NCBI RefSeq assembly: GCF_928097925.1
Contig: NZ_CAKMRI010000001.1
Coordinates: 124,001 to 188,000 of the forward strand
DNA from: Mediannikoviicoccus vaginalis
GTDB taxonomy: Bacteria > Bacillota > Clostridia > Tissierellales > Peptoniphilaceae
Length of the DNA stretch: 64,000 bases
Reading direction: 5' to 3'
Shown here: positions 37,617 to 47,045 of the stretch, one piece after another
Position numbering within the stretch: position 1 is the first letter of the stretch
Layout: every line of letters begins with the position of its first letter
The notes under the pieces: generated by a model
What the model was told of the DNA's origin: nothing
Seen by the model: the letters and a program-made list of their open reading frames with translations, nothing else
Databases searched by the model: none
Translations under genes and position numbers: made by a program

Positions 37617-38711
37617 ATGAGCGCAAAAAAGACACCGTTATATGAAAAACATATTGAACTAGGTGGCAATGTTGTTGACTATGCAGGTTGGATGTTACCT
37701 GTAGACTATGTAGGTCTAAGGGAAGAACACAAAGCTGTAAGGGAAAATGTTGGTATTTTTGACGTATCTCATATGGGAGAATTTGAAGTTAAGGGTAAAG
37801 ATGCTCTTAAGTTCTTAAATTACGTTTTCACTAACGATTTTTCAAAAGCAAATGATTTCCAAATCACCTATACGCTTGTAGGTAACGAAAATGGTGGAAT
37901 CATTGACGACTTGCTAGTGTACAAGTACAATGACGAACATTTCTTAATTGTACCAAACGCAGCAAATACTCAAAAAGACTGGGATCACTTAAGCCCAATC
38001 GCTGAAAAGTATGACGTTGAACTTACAAATATCTCTGACGAAGTTGGAGAAATTGCAATTCAAGGTCCAAACTCTCAAAAGGTATTACAAAAAGTAGTTG
38101 ACTACGATCTTGACAAAATTGAATATTATCACTTCGCTGCTGATATTGATTTCAAAGGTCACAAACTTCTTATTTCAAGAACAGGTTATACCGGAGAAGA
38201 CGGATTCGAAGTTTATACTACAAGAGAGGGAATCGTTGCTGTTTGGGATGCGATTTTAGAAGCAGGTAAAGAGTTTGATATTCAACCATGTGGACTTGGA
38301 TGTAGAGATACTCTAAGATTTGAAGCTTCAATGCCTCTATATGGAAATGAAATGGCAGATGACATTTCTCCATTAGAAGTAGGACTTAAATTTGCAGTTA
38401 AATTTGATAAAGATGACTTTATCGGGAAAGCTGCAATGGAAAAAGTTTTAGAAGAAGGACCAAGGAGAAAATTAGTTGGTCTTGAAATCTTGGGCAAGAG
38501 ACCTCCAAGACAAGGATATGAAATCGAAAAAGATGGTAAGAAAATAGGATATATTACCACAGGTTATCTATCACCAACTTTAAACAAGAGACTTGCAAAT
38601 GCTTTAATCGACATCGAAGAAGCAGAAATGGGCAATGATCTAGAAGTTGTTGTAAGAAACAAAAAAGACCCAGCTAAAGTAGTTAGCAGAAGATATTTAA
38701 AGAACAAATAA
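37617..38711 (+). CDS. gcvT: Glycine cleavage system T protein (aminomethyltransferase)
   Basis: 364 residues. Folate-binding GcvT fold: MLPVDYVGLREEHKAVRENVGIFDVSHMGEFEV, FTNDFSKA, and GLGCRDTLRFEASMPLYGNE (conserved Asp and Arg). It moves the methylene group from the lipoyl arm of GcvH to tetrahydrofolate and releases ammonia. First gene of gcvT-H-PA-PB-lpdA, AAGGAGG before the ATG. Confidence 0.97.
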   Translation: MSAKKTPLYEKHIELGGNVVDYAGWMLPVDYVGLREEHKAVRENVGIFDVSHMGEFEVKGKDALKFLNYVFTNDFSKANDFQITYTLVGNENGGIIDDLLVYKYNDEHFLIVPNAANTQKDWDHLSPIAEKYDVELTNISDEVGEIAIQGPNSQKVLQKVVDYDLDKIEYYHFAADIDFKGHKLLISRTGYTGEDGFEVYTTREGIVAVWDAILEAGKEFDIQPCGLGCRDTLRFEASMPLYGNEMADDISPLEVGLKFAVKFDKDDFIGKAAMEKVLEEGPRRKLVGLEILGKRPPRQGYEIEKDGKKIGYITTGYLSPTLNKRLANALIDIEEAEMGNDLEVVVRNKKDPAKVVSRRYLKNK

Positions 38712-38778
38712 ATTAGCTTGTAAAAGTTTTTTTAAAAGCTTTTAGAATTATAAAAATCAAATTTATAGGAGGATTAAA

Positions 38779-39171
38779 ATGGACGCAGAAATTAAAGTAG
38801 AAAAAGGATTATTATACACAAAGGATCATGAATGGGTAAGAGTTGACGGAGACGTTGCAGAAATCGGTATCTGTGACTTCGCACAAAACCACTTAGGTGA
38901 CATCGTATACGTTGACCTACCAGACGAAGATGACGAATTTGACGCTGAAGATGAAATTGCATCAGTAGAATCAGTTAAGGCTGCTTCAGAAGTTATGGCT
39001 CCAATAGGCGGAACTGTTGTTGAAGTTAACGAAGACTTAGATGACGACCCAGCACTTCTAAACAAAGCACCTTACGAAAACTGGATTTGCAAGATCAAAG
39101 TTGCTGACAAGGCAGAACTAGACAACTTAATGTCTGACGCAGAATACGAAGAATTTGTTAAGGAGGCATAA
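38779..39171 (+). CDS. gcvH: Glycine cleavage system H protein
   Basis: 130 residues. The lipoylated lysine is Lys67 in ASVESVKAASEVM. DHEWVRVDGDVAEIGI at the N-terminus and the C-terminal acidic ending are typical. It shuttles the aminomethyl group between the P, T and L proteins. AGGAGG precedes the ATG; gcvPA follows after 3 nt. No lipoate ligase is in the window. Confidence 0.97.
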   Translation: MDAEIKVEKGLLYTKDHEWVRVDGDVAEIGICDFAQNHLGDIVYVDLPDEDDEFDAEDEIASVESVKAASEVMAPIGGTVVEVNEDLDDDPALLNKAPYENWICKIKVADKAELDNLMSDAEYEEFVKEA

Positions 39172-39174
39172 TAT

Positions 39175-40527
39175 ATGTCCAAATATCCATACATCCCTAA
39201 CACCGACAACGATGTTAGGGAAATGTTGGATGTCATAGGTGTTGATTCACTGGAAGATCTTTTCTCAGATATTCCAAGTGAATTAAGAGTAAAGGGCGAA
39301 TTAGACTTGCCTAAGGCTAAATCTGAAGGGGAAGTACTTTCATATTTAGGTCGTTTAGCAAAGAAGAACAAAACAATCAACGACTTAACATGCTTCCTTG
39401 GAGGAGGAGCTTACGATCACTATATTCCTACTGTTGTGCATCACATTACAGGAAGATCTGAGTTCTATACAGCTTATACACCATACCAACCAGAAATCAG
39501 TCAAGGTACTCTTCAATATATATTTGAGTTCCAAACATTAATGACAAGACTTACAGGTATGGAATACTCTAATGCATCACTATATGACTCACAAACAGCA
39601 GTTGCAGAAGCTGCAATAATGACGGTATCAATGTCTAAGAAGAACAAGATAGCTGTATCTGAAACAGTAGACCCACAAGCTATTAGAGTTCTTAAGACAT
39701 ATGCACATGCAAGAGGATATGAAGTTGTTATTATCCCTAGCAAAGATATGGTAACTGACTTAGACAAAGCAAAAGAGATAGTTGATGATACAGTAGGTAC
39801 TGTTATAATTCAAAGTCCAAACTTCTATGGTTACTTTGAAGACATGCCTTCATTTGTTGAACTTGCTCATGAAAAGAAAAAGAGATATATCGTTCAATCC
39901 ACATCTGCTCACGCACTTACAAACATGAAAAAGCCAGGAGAAATGGACGTAGATGTTGTAGTTGGTGAAGGACAAGGATTAGGTATTCCTCTAAGCTTTG
40001 GTGGACCATATTTAGGATTATTAGCTTTCAAGAAGGATTTCCTTAGAAAGATTCCAGGAAGAATAGTTGGAGAAACTACAGACCTTGACGGAAAGAGATC
40101 CTATGTATTGACACTTTCAGCAAGAGAGCAACACATCAAGAGAGAAAGAGCTACTTCAAATATCTGTTCTAACCAAGGACTTAACGTTCTTGCAGCAACA
40201 GTTTATATGACAATCTTAGGAAAGAAGGGCATGAAGGAAGTTTCTGCTCAATGTATTGCTAAGTCTCACTATCTATTTGATGAACTTAAGAAATTAGACA
40301 AGGTAAAAGTATTAACTGACAAACCTTTCTTCCAAGAATTCACAATTGGTTTTGATGCTTGTGATAAGGAAGTATTAGACAAATTAGAAGAAAATGGAAT
40401 ACTAGGTGGAATCAGACTTTCTAAGATAAACAAAGACTTAGGAAACGGTTTAATTATTGCTGTTACTGAAAAGAGAACTAAGGAAGAAATGGATAAGTTC
40501 GTTGAAGTTATGAAGGAGGTACTATAA
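39175..40527 (+). CDS. gcvPA: Glycine dehydrogenase (decarboxylating) subunit 1
   Basis: 450 residues, normal for the split P protein. N-terminal RYPYIPNT-like start, CFLGGGAYDHYIPTVVHHI and YTPYQPEISQGTLQ are hallmarks. It pairs with gcvPB to form the PLP enzyme that decarboxylates glycine onto the lipoyl arm. The stop overlaps the gcvPB ATG by one base. Confidence 0.97.
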   Translation: MSKYPYIPNTDNDVREMLDVIGVDSLEDLFSDIPSELRVKGELDLPKAKSEGEVLSYLGRLAKKNKTINDLTCFLGGGAYDHYIPTVVHHITGRSEFYTAYTPYQPEISQGTLQYIFEFQTLMTRLTGMEYSNASLYDSQTAVAEAAIMTVSMSKKNKIAVSETVDPQAIRVLKTYAHARGYEVVIIPSKDMVTDLDKAKEIVDDTVGTVIIQSPNFYGYFEDMPSFVELAHEKKKRYIVQSTSAHALTNMKKPGEMDVDVVVGEGQGLGIPLSFGGPYLGLLAFKKDFLRKIPGRIVGETTDLDGKRSYVLTLSAREQHIKRERATSNICSNQGLNVLAATVYMTILGKKGMKEVSAQCIAKSHYLFDELKKLDKVKVLTDKPFFQEFTIGFDACDKEVLDKLEENGILGGIRLSKINKDLGNGLIIAVTEKRTKEEMDKFVEVMKEVL

Positions 40528-41999
40528 TGTTAATAGATTATGATAAATTAATATTTGACCTATCTTCAGAAGGAAAAACTGGATATATGCTTCCAGAATC
40601 TGAATTCGATACTAAAGACTTATCTTCATATATTCCTGAAGAATATCTTGCAGAAAAAGAATTAGACTTTCCTGAAGTTAGTGAAGTAGATGTTATAAGA
40701 CATTACACTGCACTATCAACAAAGAATTATGGTATTGATACAGGATTCTATCCACTAGGATCATGTACAATGAAGTACAATCCTAAGATAAATGAAGACG
40801 TTATCGCTATGGACGGATTCTCAAACATCCATCCATACCAACCAGAACACACTGTACAAGGTGCTTTAGAGCTTATGTACAACGTTGCAACTTCTCTTAC
40901 AGAAATTGCAGGAATGGACTGTATGACTCTACAACCAGCGGCAGGAGCTCATGGTGAAATCACTGGTGTTATGCTTATGAAGGCATATCATGAATCAAGA
41001 GGAGATAATCAAAGAAATAAGATAATCATCCCTGATTCAGCACATGGTACTAACCCTGCTACTGCAGCAATGGCTGGATACCAAACTATTGAAATTAAAT
41101 CTAAACCAAACGGAATGGTTGACTTAGATTTATTAAAATCAGTAGTTGGCGATGACACTGCAGGTCTTATGATTACAAACCCTAACACACTTGGTATTTA
41201 CGATGAAAACATTAAGAATATCACTGATATAGTTCACGAAGCTGGCGGATTAGTTTACTACGACGGAGCTAACATGAATGCTATCATGGGATATAGTCAA
41301 CCAGGAAAGATGGGCTTTGACATTTTACACTACAATGTTCACAAGACTTTCTCAACACCTCACGGTGGTGGAGGTCCAGGTGGCGGACCAGTTGGAGTTA
41401 AGAGCTTCTTAAGAGAATTCTTACCTACTCCAATTGTATCTAAGAAGGAAAATGGCGAATACTATCTAAACTATGACTTAGATAAATCATATGGCCAAAT
41501 GAAAGGATTCTACGGACACTTTGGAATTTTAGTAAGAGCATACACTTATATTCTTACTTTAGGTTCTGATGGACTTAAGTATGCAAGTGCAATGGCAGTT
41601 CTAAATGCTAACTATTTAGCACAAAGACTAAAAGGCGCTTACAACTTACCAATCGATAGAATTTACAAACACGAATTTGTTTTAGCTGGTATTAAGGATG
41701 ATACTCATACTGTTACAACATTAGACGTTGCTAAGAGAATTCTTGATAAAGGATTCCACGCACCTACAGTTTACTTCCCATTAATTGTTCCAGAAGCAAT
41801 GATGATTGAACCAACTGAAAGTGAATCTAAACAAACACTTGATTCATTTACAGATGCGTTATTAGAAATAGCAGAAGAGTTAAAAGAAGATGTTGAAATC
41901 CTTAAAGAAGCACCTCACGATACACCTGTGAGAAGACCGGATGAAACAAAAGCAGCAAAAGACTTAATCTTAAAATATGAAGGGGATTTGAATGCCTAA
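40527..41999 (+). CDS. gcvPB: Glycine dehydrogenase (decarboxylating) subunit 2
   Basis: 490 residues. The PLP lysine is Lys273 in HYNVHKTFSTPHGGGG; YPLGSCTMKYNPKINE and QPAAGAHGE are also diagnostic. It holds the cofactor of the two-subunit P protein. It overlaps lpdA by 8 nt, indicating coupled translation. Confidence 0.97.
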   Translation: MLIDYDKLIFDLSSEGKTGYMLPESEFDTKDLSSYIPEEYLAEKELDFPEVSEVDVIRHYTALSTKNYGIDTGFYPLGSCTMKYNPKINEDVIAMDGFSNIHPYQPEHTVQGALELMYNVATSLTEIAGMDCMTLQPAAGAHGEITGVMLMKAYHESRGDNQRNKIIIPDSAHGTNPATAAMAGYQTIEIKSKPNGMVDLDLLKSVVGDDTAGLMITNPNTLGIYDENIKNITDIVHEAGGLVYYDGANMNAIMGYSQPGKMGFDILHYNVHKTFSTPHGGGGPGGGPVGVKSFLREFLPTPIVSKKENGEYYLNYDLDKSYGQMKGFYGHFGILVRAYTYILTLGSDGLKYASAMAVLNANYLAQRLKGAYNLPIDRIYKHEFVLAGIKDDTHTVTTLDVAKRILDKGFHAPTVYFPLIVPEAMMIEPTESESKQTLDSFTDALLEIAEELKEDVEILKEAPHDTPVRRPDETKAAKDLILKYEGDLNA

Positions 42000-43389
42000 A
42001 ATAGTAGTTATAGGCGCAGGACCTGGCGGATATGAAGCAGCCATTAGGGCTGCTCAGCTAGGTGCTGACGTTGTTTTAATAGAAAAAGGAAGAGCAGGGG
42101 GAACTTGCTTAAATATTGGATGTATACCAACAAAAACACTTTGGAAAATTGCAGAACTATATGATCAAGTAAAAGAAGCTTCAACTTTCGGAATTAACTT
42201 GGAAAACCCAAGCATAGACATGAAAGCTGTAAGAGAAAGAAAAGATTATGTTGCAGACAGAATGAACCAAGGTGTTAATTTCTTAGTAGACTCATATCCA
42301 AACCTTGAATACATTCAAGGAACAGCTTCTTTCAAAGACGAAAAGACAGTTGTAGTTAAAAAAGAAGATGGTGAAGTTGAAGTAACAGGAGATAGCTTTA
42401 TAATAGCTTCTGGTTCTATTGCATTAGTTCCAGGATTTGAAGGAGCTACTCTAGATGGAGTTTTAACTTCAACTGAATTACTTGATTTAGATTACTTACC
42501 AAAGAGCCTTGTAGTAATTGGAACTGGAGTTATAGGTATGGAATTCGCTTCAATCTATAATTCATTTGGTACTGAAGTTACAGTACTAGGTTCTGACGTA
42601 CTTGCTGCAAGTGATGGAGAAATAACTAAGAGAATTCAATCTTTATTCAAACAAAAGGGAATGAAGATAAATAAAGGATATAGAGCAGAAAAAATTGAAA
42701 AGACTGAAAATGGTCTAAAAGTTTTTGCTAAAAATAAAAAAGGCAAAGAGCTTGAAGTTGAAGGAGAACTTGTTCTTATGGCTATAGGAAGAATTCCTTA
42801 TACTGAAGGTCTAAACCTTGAAAGCATAGGAGTTGAAACCGACAGAGGTGGAATAGTTACAACTGAAGGTTGTAAGACATCAGTTCCTAACATCTACGCA
42901 ATCGGTGACTGTGTAGCTGGCAATAACCAATTAGCTCACGTAGCTTCAAATCAAGGTCTAAACCTTGTTGAAACAATAATGGGCAACAAGCCACATATTA
43001 ACGAAGAAGTTGTTCCAGCAGCTACATTTACATTACCTGAAATAGCTCAAGTTGGTAAAACTGAAGAGCAATTAAAAGAAGAAGGAATTGAATACGATAA
43101 GTCTAAATTCTTATTCTCAGGGAATGGTAAAGCTGTTTCAATGGGAGAAACTGATGGATTCGTTAAGATTCTTGCTACAAAGGATCACAAGAAAATTCTT
43201 GGAGTTCATGTATTTGGACCACATGCCAACGACTTAGTTCACTATGGTGCAATAGCAATGGCAAATGATTTATCAGTAGCAGATTTAAATAAGACTATTT
43301 TTGCTCACCCAACATTATCAGAAACTTTCATGGAAGCTTCTCATGCAATGTTAGGTGCTTCAATTCACACTGCAAACATAAACAAATAA
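41992..43389 (+). CDS. lpdA: Dihydrolipoyl dehydrogenase (L protein of glycine cleavage)
   Basis: 465 residues. FAD-binding IGAGPGGYEAAIRAA, redox pair Cys39/Cys44 (GGTCLNIGCIPTK), NAD-binding VVIGTGVIGMEFASIY, and the C-terminal catalytic HPTLSE. No N-terminal lipoyl domain. As last gene of the gcv operon its role is reoxidation of lipoyl-GcvH with NAD. Confidence 0.96.
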   Translation: MPKIVVIGAGPGGYEAAIRAAQLGADVVLIEKGRAGGTCLNIGCIPTKTLWKIAELYDQVKEASTFGINLENPSIDMKAVRERKDYVADRMNQGVNFLVDSYPNLEYIQGTASFKDEKTVVVKKEDGEVEVTGDSFIIASGSIALVPGFEGATLDGVLTSTELLDLDYLPKSLVVIGTGVIGMEFASIYNSFGTEVTVLGSDVLAASDGEITKRIQSLFKQKGMKINKGYRAEKIEKTENGLKVFAKNKKGKELEVEGELVLMAIGRIPYTEGLNLESIGVETDRGGIVTTEGCKTSVPNIYAIGDCVAGNNQLAHVASNQGLNLVETIMGNKPHINEEVVPAATFTLPEIAQVGKTEEQLKEEGIEYDKSKFLFSGNGKAVSMGETDGFVKILATKDHKKILGVHVFGPHANDLVHYGAIAMANDLSVADLNKTIFAHPTLSETFMEASHAMLGASIHTANINK

Positions 43390-43400
43390 ACAGTGATTAG

Positions 43401-43427
43401 GGAAGTCTAGAAATAGGCTTCCTTTTT
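43401..43427 (+). terminator. Terminator of the gcv operon
   Basis: GGAAGTCTA pairs with TAGGCTTCC (one G-T pair), GAAA loop, then five T residues. Confidence 0.9.
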
Positions 43428-43515
43428 ATATTTAAAAAACTTACATAGAATGGATAAAGTAATAAACTCTGTTTATTAAGAGAGTTTGTGATAAAATAAT
43501 AGTATAGGTGATAAT

Positions 43516-44538
43516 ATGAAAAAAATTAGAGTTGAAGATGCGATAGGACATGTAATTCCACATGACTTAACTAGAATTATTAAAGGGGAATTCAAAGGAC
43601 CTGCATTTAAAAAAGGACATATAATTGAAGAATCAGATATACCTGTACTTTTAAAAATGGGCAAGGAGCACATCTATGTACTTGAAATAGATGAAAATAT
43701 GGTACATGAAGTTGAAGCTGCTGAAGTTCTTGGAAGTATTTGTAAGGGAGAAAACATGAGCCTTACAGGTGTTTCAGAGGGAAAGATTGGATTAAAGGCA
43801 GATATTGACGGATTCTTTCAAGTTGATAGAGATAGACTTTTAAAACTTAATATGATAGATGATGTGGCTATTGCTACAAGACATGGAAACCTACCAGTAA
43901 AAAAAGGAGACAGTTTGGCAGGAGCAAGAGTAATTCCGCTGCTTGTTGAAAAAAATGTCTTAGATGAAGCTGAGGCAATTTGGAATAAAGAACCAATTTT
44001 AAGCTTAAAACCATTCATAAAAAAGAATATTGGGATTATTACAACAGGATCTGAAGTTTATCATGGAAGAATCAAAGATCAGTTTACGCCTGTAATAAAA
44101 GAAAAGGTTGAAGCTTTTGGGTCAGAAGTGAAATTCCATAAAACATGTGATGATGATTTAAACCAGATAAAGGACGCCATACTTGAGGCTGTTGAGTCCG
44201 GATGTGATTTTGTTTTATGTACTGGGGGAATGTCTGTGGATCCAGACGACTTAACTCCTGGAGCCATTAAAGAAACGGGAGCAAACATAATTTCCTATGG
44301 CAGTCCAATGCTACCTGGGTCAATGTTTTTAGTATCCTATTTAAAAGATATTCCTGTTTTAGGACTACCGGGTTGTGTAATGTTTATGAAGACGACGGTT
44401 TTTGATGTCATATTGCCATTTATAATGTCAGACACAGAAGTTACTAAAAAAATTATTGCAGAACTTGGTTATGGTGGATTTTGTTTAGGATGTGACAACT
44501 GTCACTATCCTAATTGTCAATATGGTAAGGGGATTTAA
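43516..44538 (+). CDS. Molybdopterin-binding-domain protein with C-terminal cysteine cluster
   Basis: 340 residues. A MoaB/MogA/CinA-like MoCF domain (about 170-315) has GIITTGSEVYHGRI, LCTGGMSVDPDDLTPGAI and VLGLPGCVMFMKTTVFD. The N-terminal part resembles MoeA domain regions (VEDAIGHVIPHDLT). The tail FCLGCDNCHYPNCQYGKG carries four cysteines in C-x2-C-x2-C-x4-C, suggesting metal or Fe-S binding. Probably cofactor-related; the exact reaction is unknown. The last base is shared with the next ATG. Confidence 0.82.
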   Translation: MKKIRVEDAIGHVIPHDLTRIIKGEFKGPAFKKGHIIEESDIPVLLKMGKEHIYVLEIDENMVHEVEAAEVLGSICKGENMSLTGVSEGKIGLKADIDGFFQVDRDRLLKLNMIDDVAIATRHGNLPVKKGDSLAGARVIPLLVEKNVLDEAEAIWNKEPILSLKPFIKKNIGIITTGSEVYHGRIKDQFTPVIKEKVEAFGSEVKFHKTCDDDLNQIKDAILEAVESGCDFVLCTGGMSVDPDDLTPGAIKETGANIISYGSPMLPGSMFLVSYLKDIPVLGLPGCVMFMKTTVFDVILPFIMSDTEVTKKIIAELGYGGFCLGCDNCHYPNCQYGKGI

Positions 44539-45131
44539 TGAAAAAGCGAGACAAAACTGTTATGTTTTTTGCCTTTGCATGGCTAATAATTTTAATTGTT
44601 TCTTTTAAGTTGAATACGAATTTTTTTGAAAATTACGACTATCATATACTAAGTTTTATTAGAAACAACACTCATCTCACAAGTCTTTATAAATTTATAA
44701 CATTTTTTGGAAACACCACTACCTACTTCTACATCTTTATTCCCGTAGGAATATGGATGATTTATAGAAAGAAAGGTAAGAAGTTTCTATATATTTTAGC
44801 TGCAATTCTAATTGCAACTTTGATTATGGTGACAATAAAAAATACTGTAAGAAGGATTAGGCCCATAGATTTCTTTGTTATTAATCAAGGAGGTTATAGC
44901 TTTCCAAGTGGGCACTCCATAGTTTCTGCTGCAACCTATTGGACTATTTATAGAATAAATGACTTAAAGAATACTTTCTACAAAGTGTTTTTAATTATTT
45001 TTCCACTATTAATAGGATTTAGCAGGCTTGCACTGGGGGTACATTGGCCTACTGATGTTGTAACTGGATTATTACTTGGCTATTCCGTTTCTTCAGTTGT
45101 AAAATATAAATATAAGAAGGACTTAATATGA
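44538..45131 (+). CDS. PAP2-family membrane phosphatase (first of two)
   Basis: 197 residues, about five or six membrane segments. The three phosphatase motifs are present: KNTVRRIRP, SFPSGHS and SRLALGVHWPTD. Candidate substrates are undecaprenyl pyrophosphate or phosphatidate-type lipids; not decidable. It overlaps the next PAP2 gene by 4 nt (ATGA). Confidence 0.92.
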   Translation: MKKRDKTVMFFAFAWLIILIVSFKLNTNFFENYDYHILSFIRNNTHLTSLYKFITFFGNTTTYFYIFIPVGIWMIYRKKGKKFLYILAAILIATLIMVTIKNTVRRIRPIDFFVINQGGYSFPSGHSIVSAATYWTIYRINDLKNTFYKVFLIIFPLLIGFSRLALGVHWPTDVVTGLLLGYSVSSVVKYKYKKDLI

Positions 45132-45748
45132 TTAAAAATTTACCTACAACAATAACAGTGCTACTTATTTTAACGGTACTTACAGTTGGTATAATTGGAA
45201 GAAGATCAAATGGTTTTAAATTTGATGTAAAGGTAAGAGATTTTTTAGTGGCTAAGACTACAAAAAACACGCGAGAGGTAATGGAGACGGTAACCAACTT
45301 GGCAAATGTTGACTCAATTTGGATTATGACGCTACCGATTGTGTTTTACTTAGTTTCTGAAAATAAATATGAAGCAGCATCAGCTATAATTCTTTCAATA
45401 ATCACTGCGGTTATAGCAAGTCAAGGTCTTAAGATATTATTTAGAGTCCATAGACCGGAAACTGCGAAGGAGTTTTATGACCTTGGTTACTCATTCCCAA
45501 GTGGTCACTCCACAGTTGGGATGAGCTACTATCTCACTTTGGGATTTGTACTTTCTGACATGACGGGAGGAAGCCCCATCATCGTAATAGGAATGGGGAT
45601 TTTGGGAGTTATGATAGGACTTTCAAGACTTGTACTGGGAGTACATTGGTTTACCGATGTGGTTATAGGACTGTTACTTGGAGCCTTTTGTTGTTATTGG
45701 GTAATATTTCTTTTCAGTACAGGCTATTATATTAAATTATTATTTTAA
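45128..45748 (+). CDS. PAP2-family membrane phosphatase (second of two)
   Basis: 206 residues, membrane protein with KILFRVHRP, SFPSGHS and SRLVLGVHWFTD. Similar in plan to the preceding gene, probably an old tandem duplication, but the sequences have clearly diverged. Undecaprenyl-pyrophosphate phosphatase is a reasonable guess. Confidence 0.92.
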   Translation: MIKNLPTTITVLLILTVLTVGIIGRRSNGFKFDVKVRDFLVAKTTKNTREVMETVTNLANVDSIWIMTLPIVFYLVSENKYEAASAIILSIITAVIASQGLKILFRVHRPETAKEFYDLGYSFPSGHSTVGMSYYLTLGFVLSDMTGGSPIIVIGMGILGVMIGLSRLVLGVHWFTDVVIGLLLGAFCCYWVIFLFSTGYYIKLLF

Positions 45749-45760
45749 AAGGGGGACATT

Positions 45761-46207
45761 ATGAGTTTTTTAGAAAATTTAAGAAAAGATAAAATGCAAG
45801 CGTTAAAGGATAAAGATAAATTAAAGGTTAATGTTATAACATTACTTATGTCATCAATATCATTGGAGGAAAAAGAATCTAAAAAAGTTTTAACCGACGA
45901 TGAGGCTATTAAATTCGTTCAAAGGGAACTTAAACAACTTAAGGATACTTTGGCACAAACTCCAGAAGATAGAAAAGATATTATTGATGAAACAAATGCA
46001 AGAATTGAAATTGTTGAGTCTTACTTGCCAGAACAAGTTTCAGACGAAGAAATAGAAAAGGAAGTTAGGAATTTTATTGAGCAAGAGGGTTTAGAGATTT
46101 CACCTAAGAGCAAGGGATTAATAATTAAACATGTTCTAGGAAAATATGGTTCACAAACCGATGGAAAGACTGTAAATGGCGTCGTAGATAAAGTTTTAAA
46201 AGGTTAG
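45761..46207 (+). CDS. yqeY: GatB/YqeY domain protein
   Basis: 148 residues, helical, with the YqeY pattern: a start MSFLENLRKDKMQALKDKDK, ESYLPEQVSDEEIE and the end VNGVVDKVL. The domain is the tRNA-interacting tail of GatB; stand-alone YqeY has no firm function. A ribosome site GGGGG precedes the ATG. Confidence 0.93.
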   Translation: MSFLENLRKDKMQALKDKDKLKVNVITLLMSSISLEEKESKKVLTDDEAIKFVQRELKQLKDTLAQTPEDRKDIIDETNARIEIVESYLPEQVSDEEIEKEVRNFIEQEGLEISPKSKGLIIKHVLGKYGSQTDGKTVNGVVDKVLKG

Positions 46208-46223
46208 AAAGTAAAGGTGTATT

Positions 46224-47045
46224 ATGGGGCAAGAGGCAAGTAGATTATTAGAAGCCATATCATATATAAGAATACGAGATGTTATTGACATTATAATTGT
46301 AGCTTTAGCAATTTATAAGATATTCGTTCTTATAAAACAGACTAGAGCAGAGCAGCTAATGAAAGGTGTTCTAGCTATTTTCACATTTGCAATTATAAGC
46401 AAGCTTCTTAATCTCTACACTGTAACATGGATACTTGGTAGAGCCATGACTGCAGGTCTAATACTCTTTATTGTTGTATTTCAACCTGAACTTAGAAGGA
46501 TGCTTGAGTATATTGGAACCAGCAATATCTTTAGAAAGTCGTTTATAGACTTGCAATATGAAACTATTAACGAAGTGACTTCAGAAGTTGTTTCTGCAAT
46601 GAGCTCCCTATCAAGACAGAAGATAGGAGCACTTCTTGTGTTTGAAAACAAAACGGGATTAAATGAGGTTATTGAAACTGGAACAAAGTTAAATTCAGAT
46701 ATATCCAGTGAGTTATTGATAAATATTTTTATTCCAAACACGCCATTACATGATGGAGCGGTAATCATAAGAAAAGATAAAATTATTGCGGCGTCATGCT
46801 TTTTACCAATGTCTGACAGCCAAGCAATTTCAAAGGAGCTTGGAACAAGACATAGGGCTGCCCTAGGAATGTCAGAAAGATCAGACTCCCTATCTGTAAT
46901 AGTATCGGAAGAGACAGGAAGTATTTCCGTTGCAGAAAAGGGCGAACTAAAAAGATATGTGGATGAAGATACTTTAAAAGAAATTTTATTGAAGTTCTAC
47001 AATTATGAGGATGAAAAGAAAGGGGTTTTAGATGGAGAAGATTAA
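46224..47045 (+). CDS. cdaA: Diadenylate cyclase CdaA
   Basis: 273 residues. Three N-terminal membrane segments (about 20-90) precede a DisA_N domain with the DGAVI motif and GTRHRAALGMSE (RHR motif), needed to make c-di-AMP from two ATP. It overlaps cdaR by 14 nt and is followed by glmM, the conserved trio; CdaR and GlmM modulate its activity in other Firmicutes. Confidence 0.96.
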   Translation: MGQEASRLLEAISYIRIRDVIDIIIVALAIYKIFVLIKQTRAEQLMKGVLAIFTFAIISKLLNLYTVTWILGRAMTAGLILFIVVFQPELRRMLEYIGTSNIFRKSFIDLQYETINEVTSEVVSAMSSLSRQKIGALLVFENKTGLNEVIETGTKLNSDISSELLINIFIPNTPLHDGAVIIRKDKIIAASCFLPMSDSQAISKELGTRHRAALGMSERSDSLSVIVSEETGSISVAEKGELKRYVDEDTLKEILLKFYNYEDEKKGVLDGED

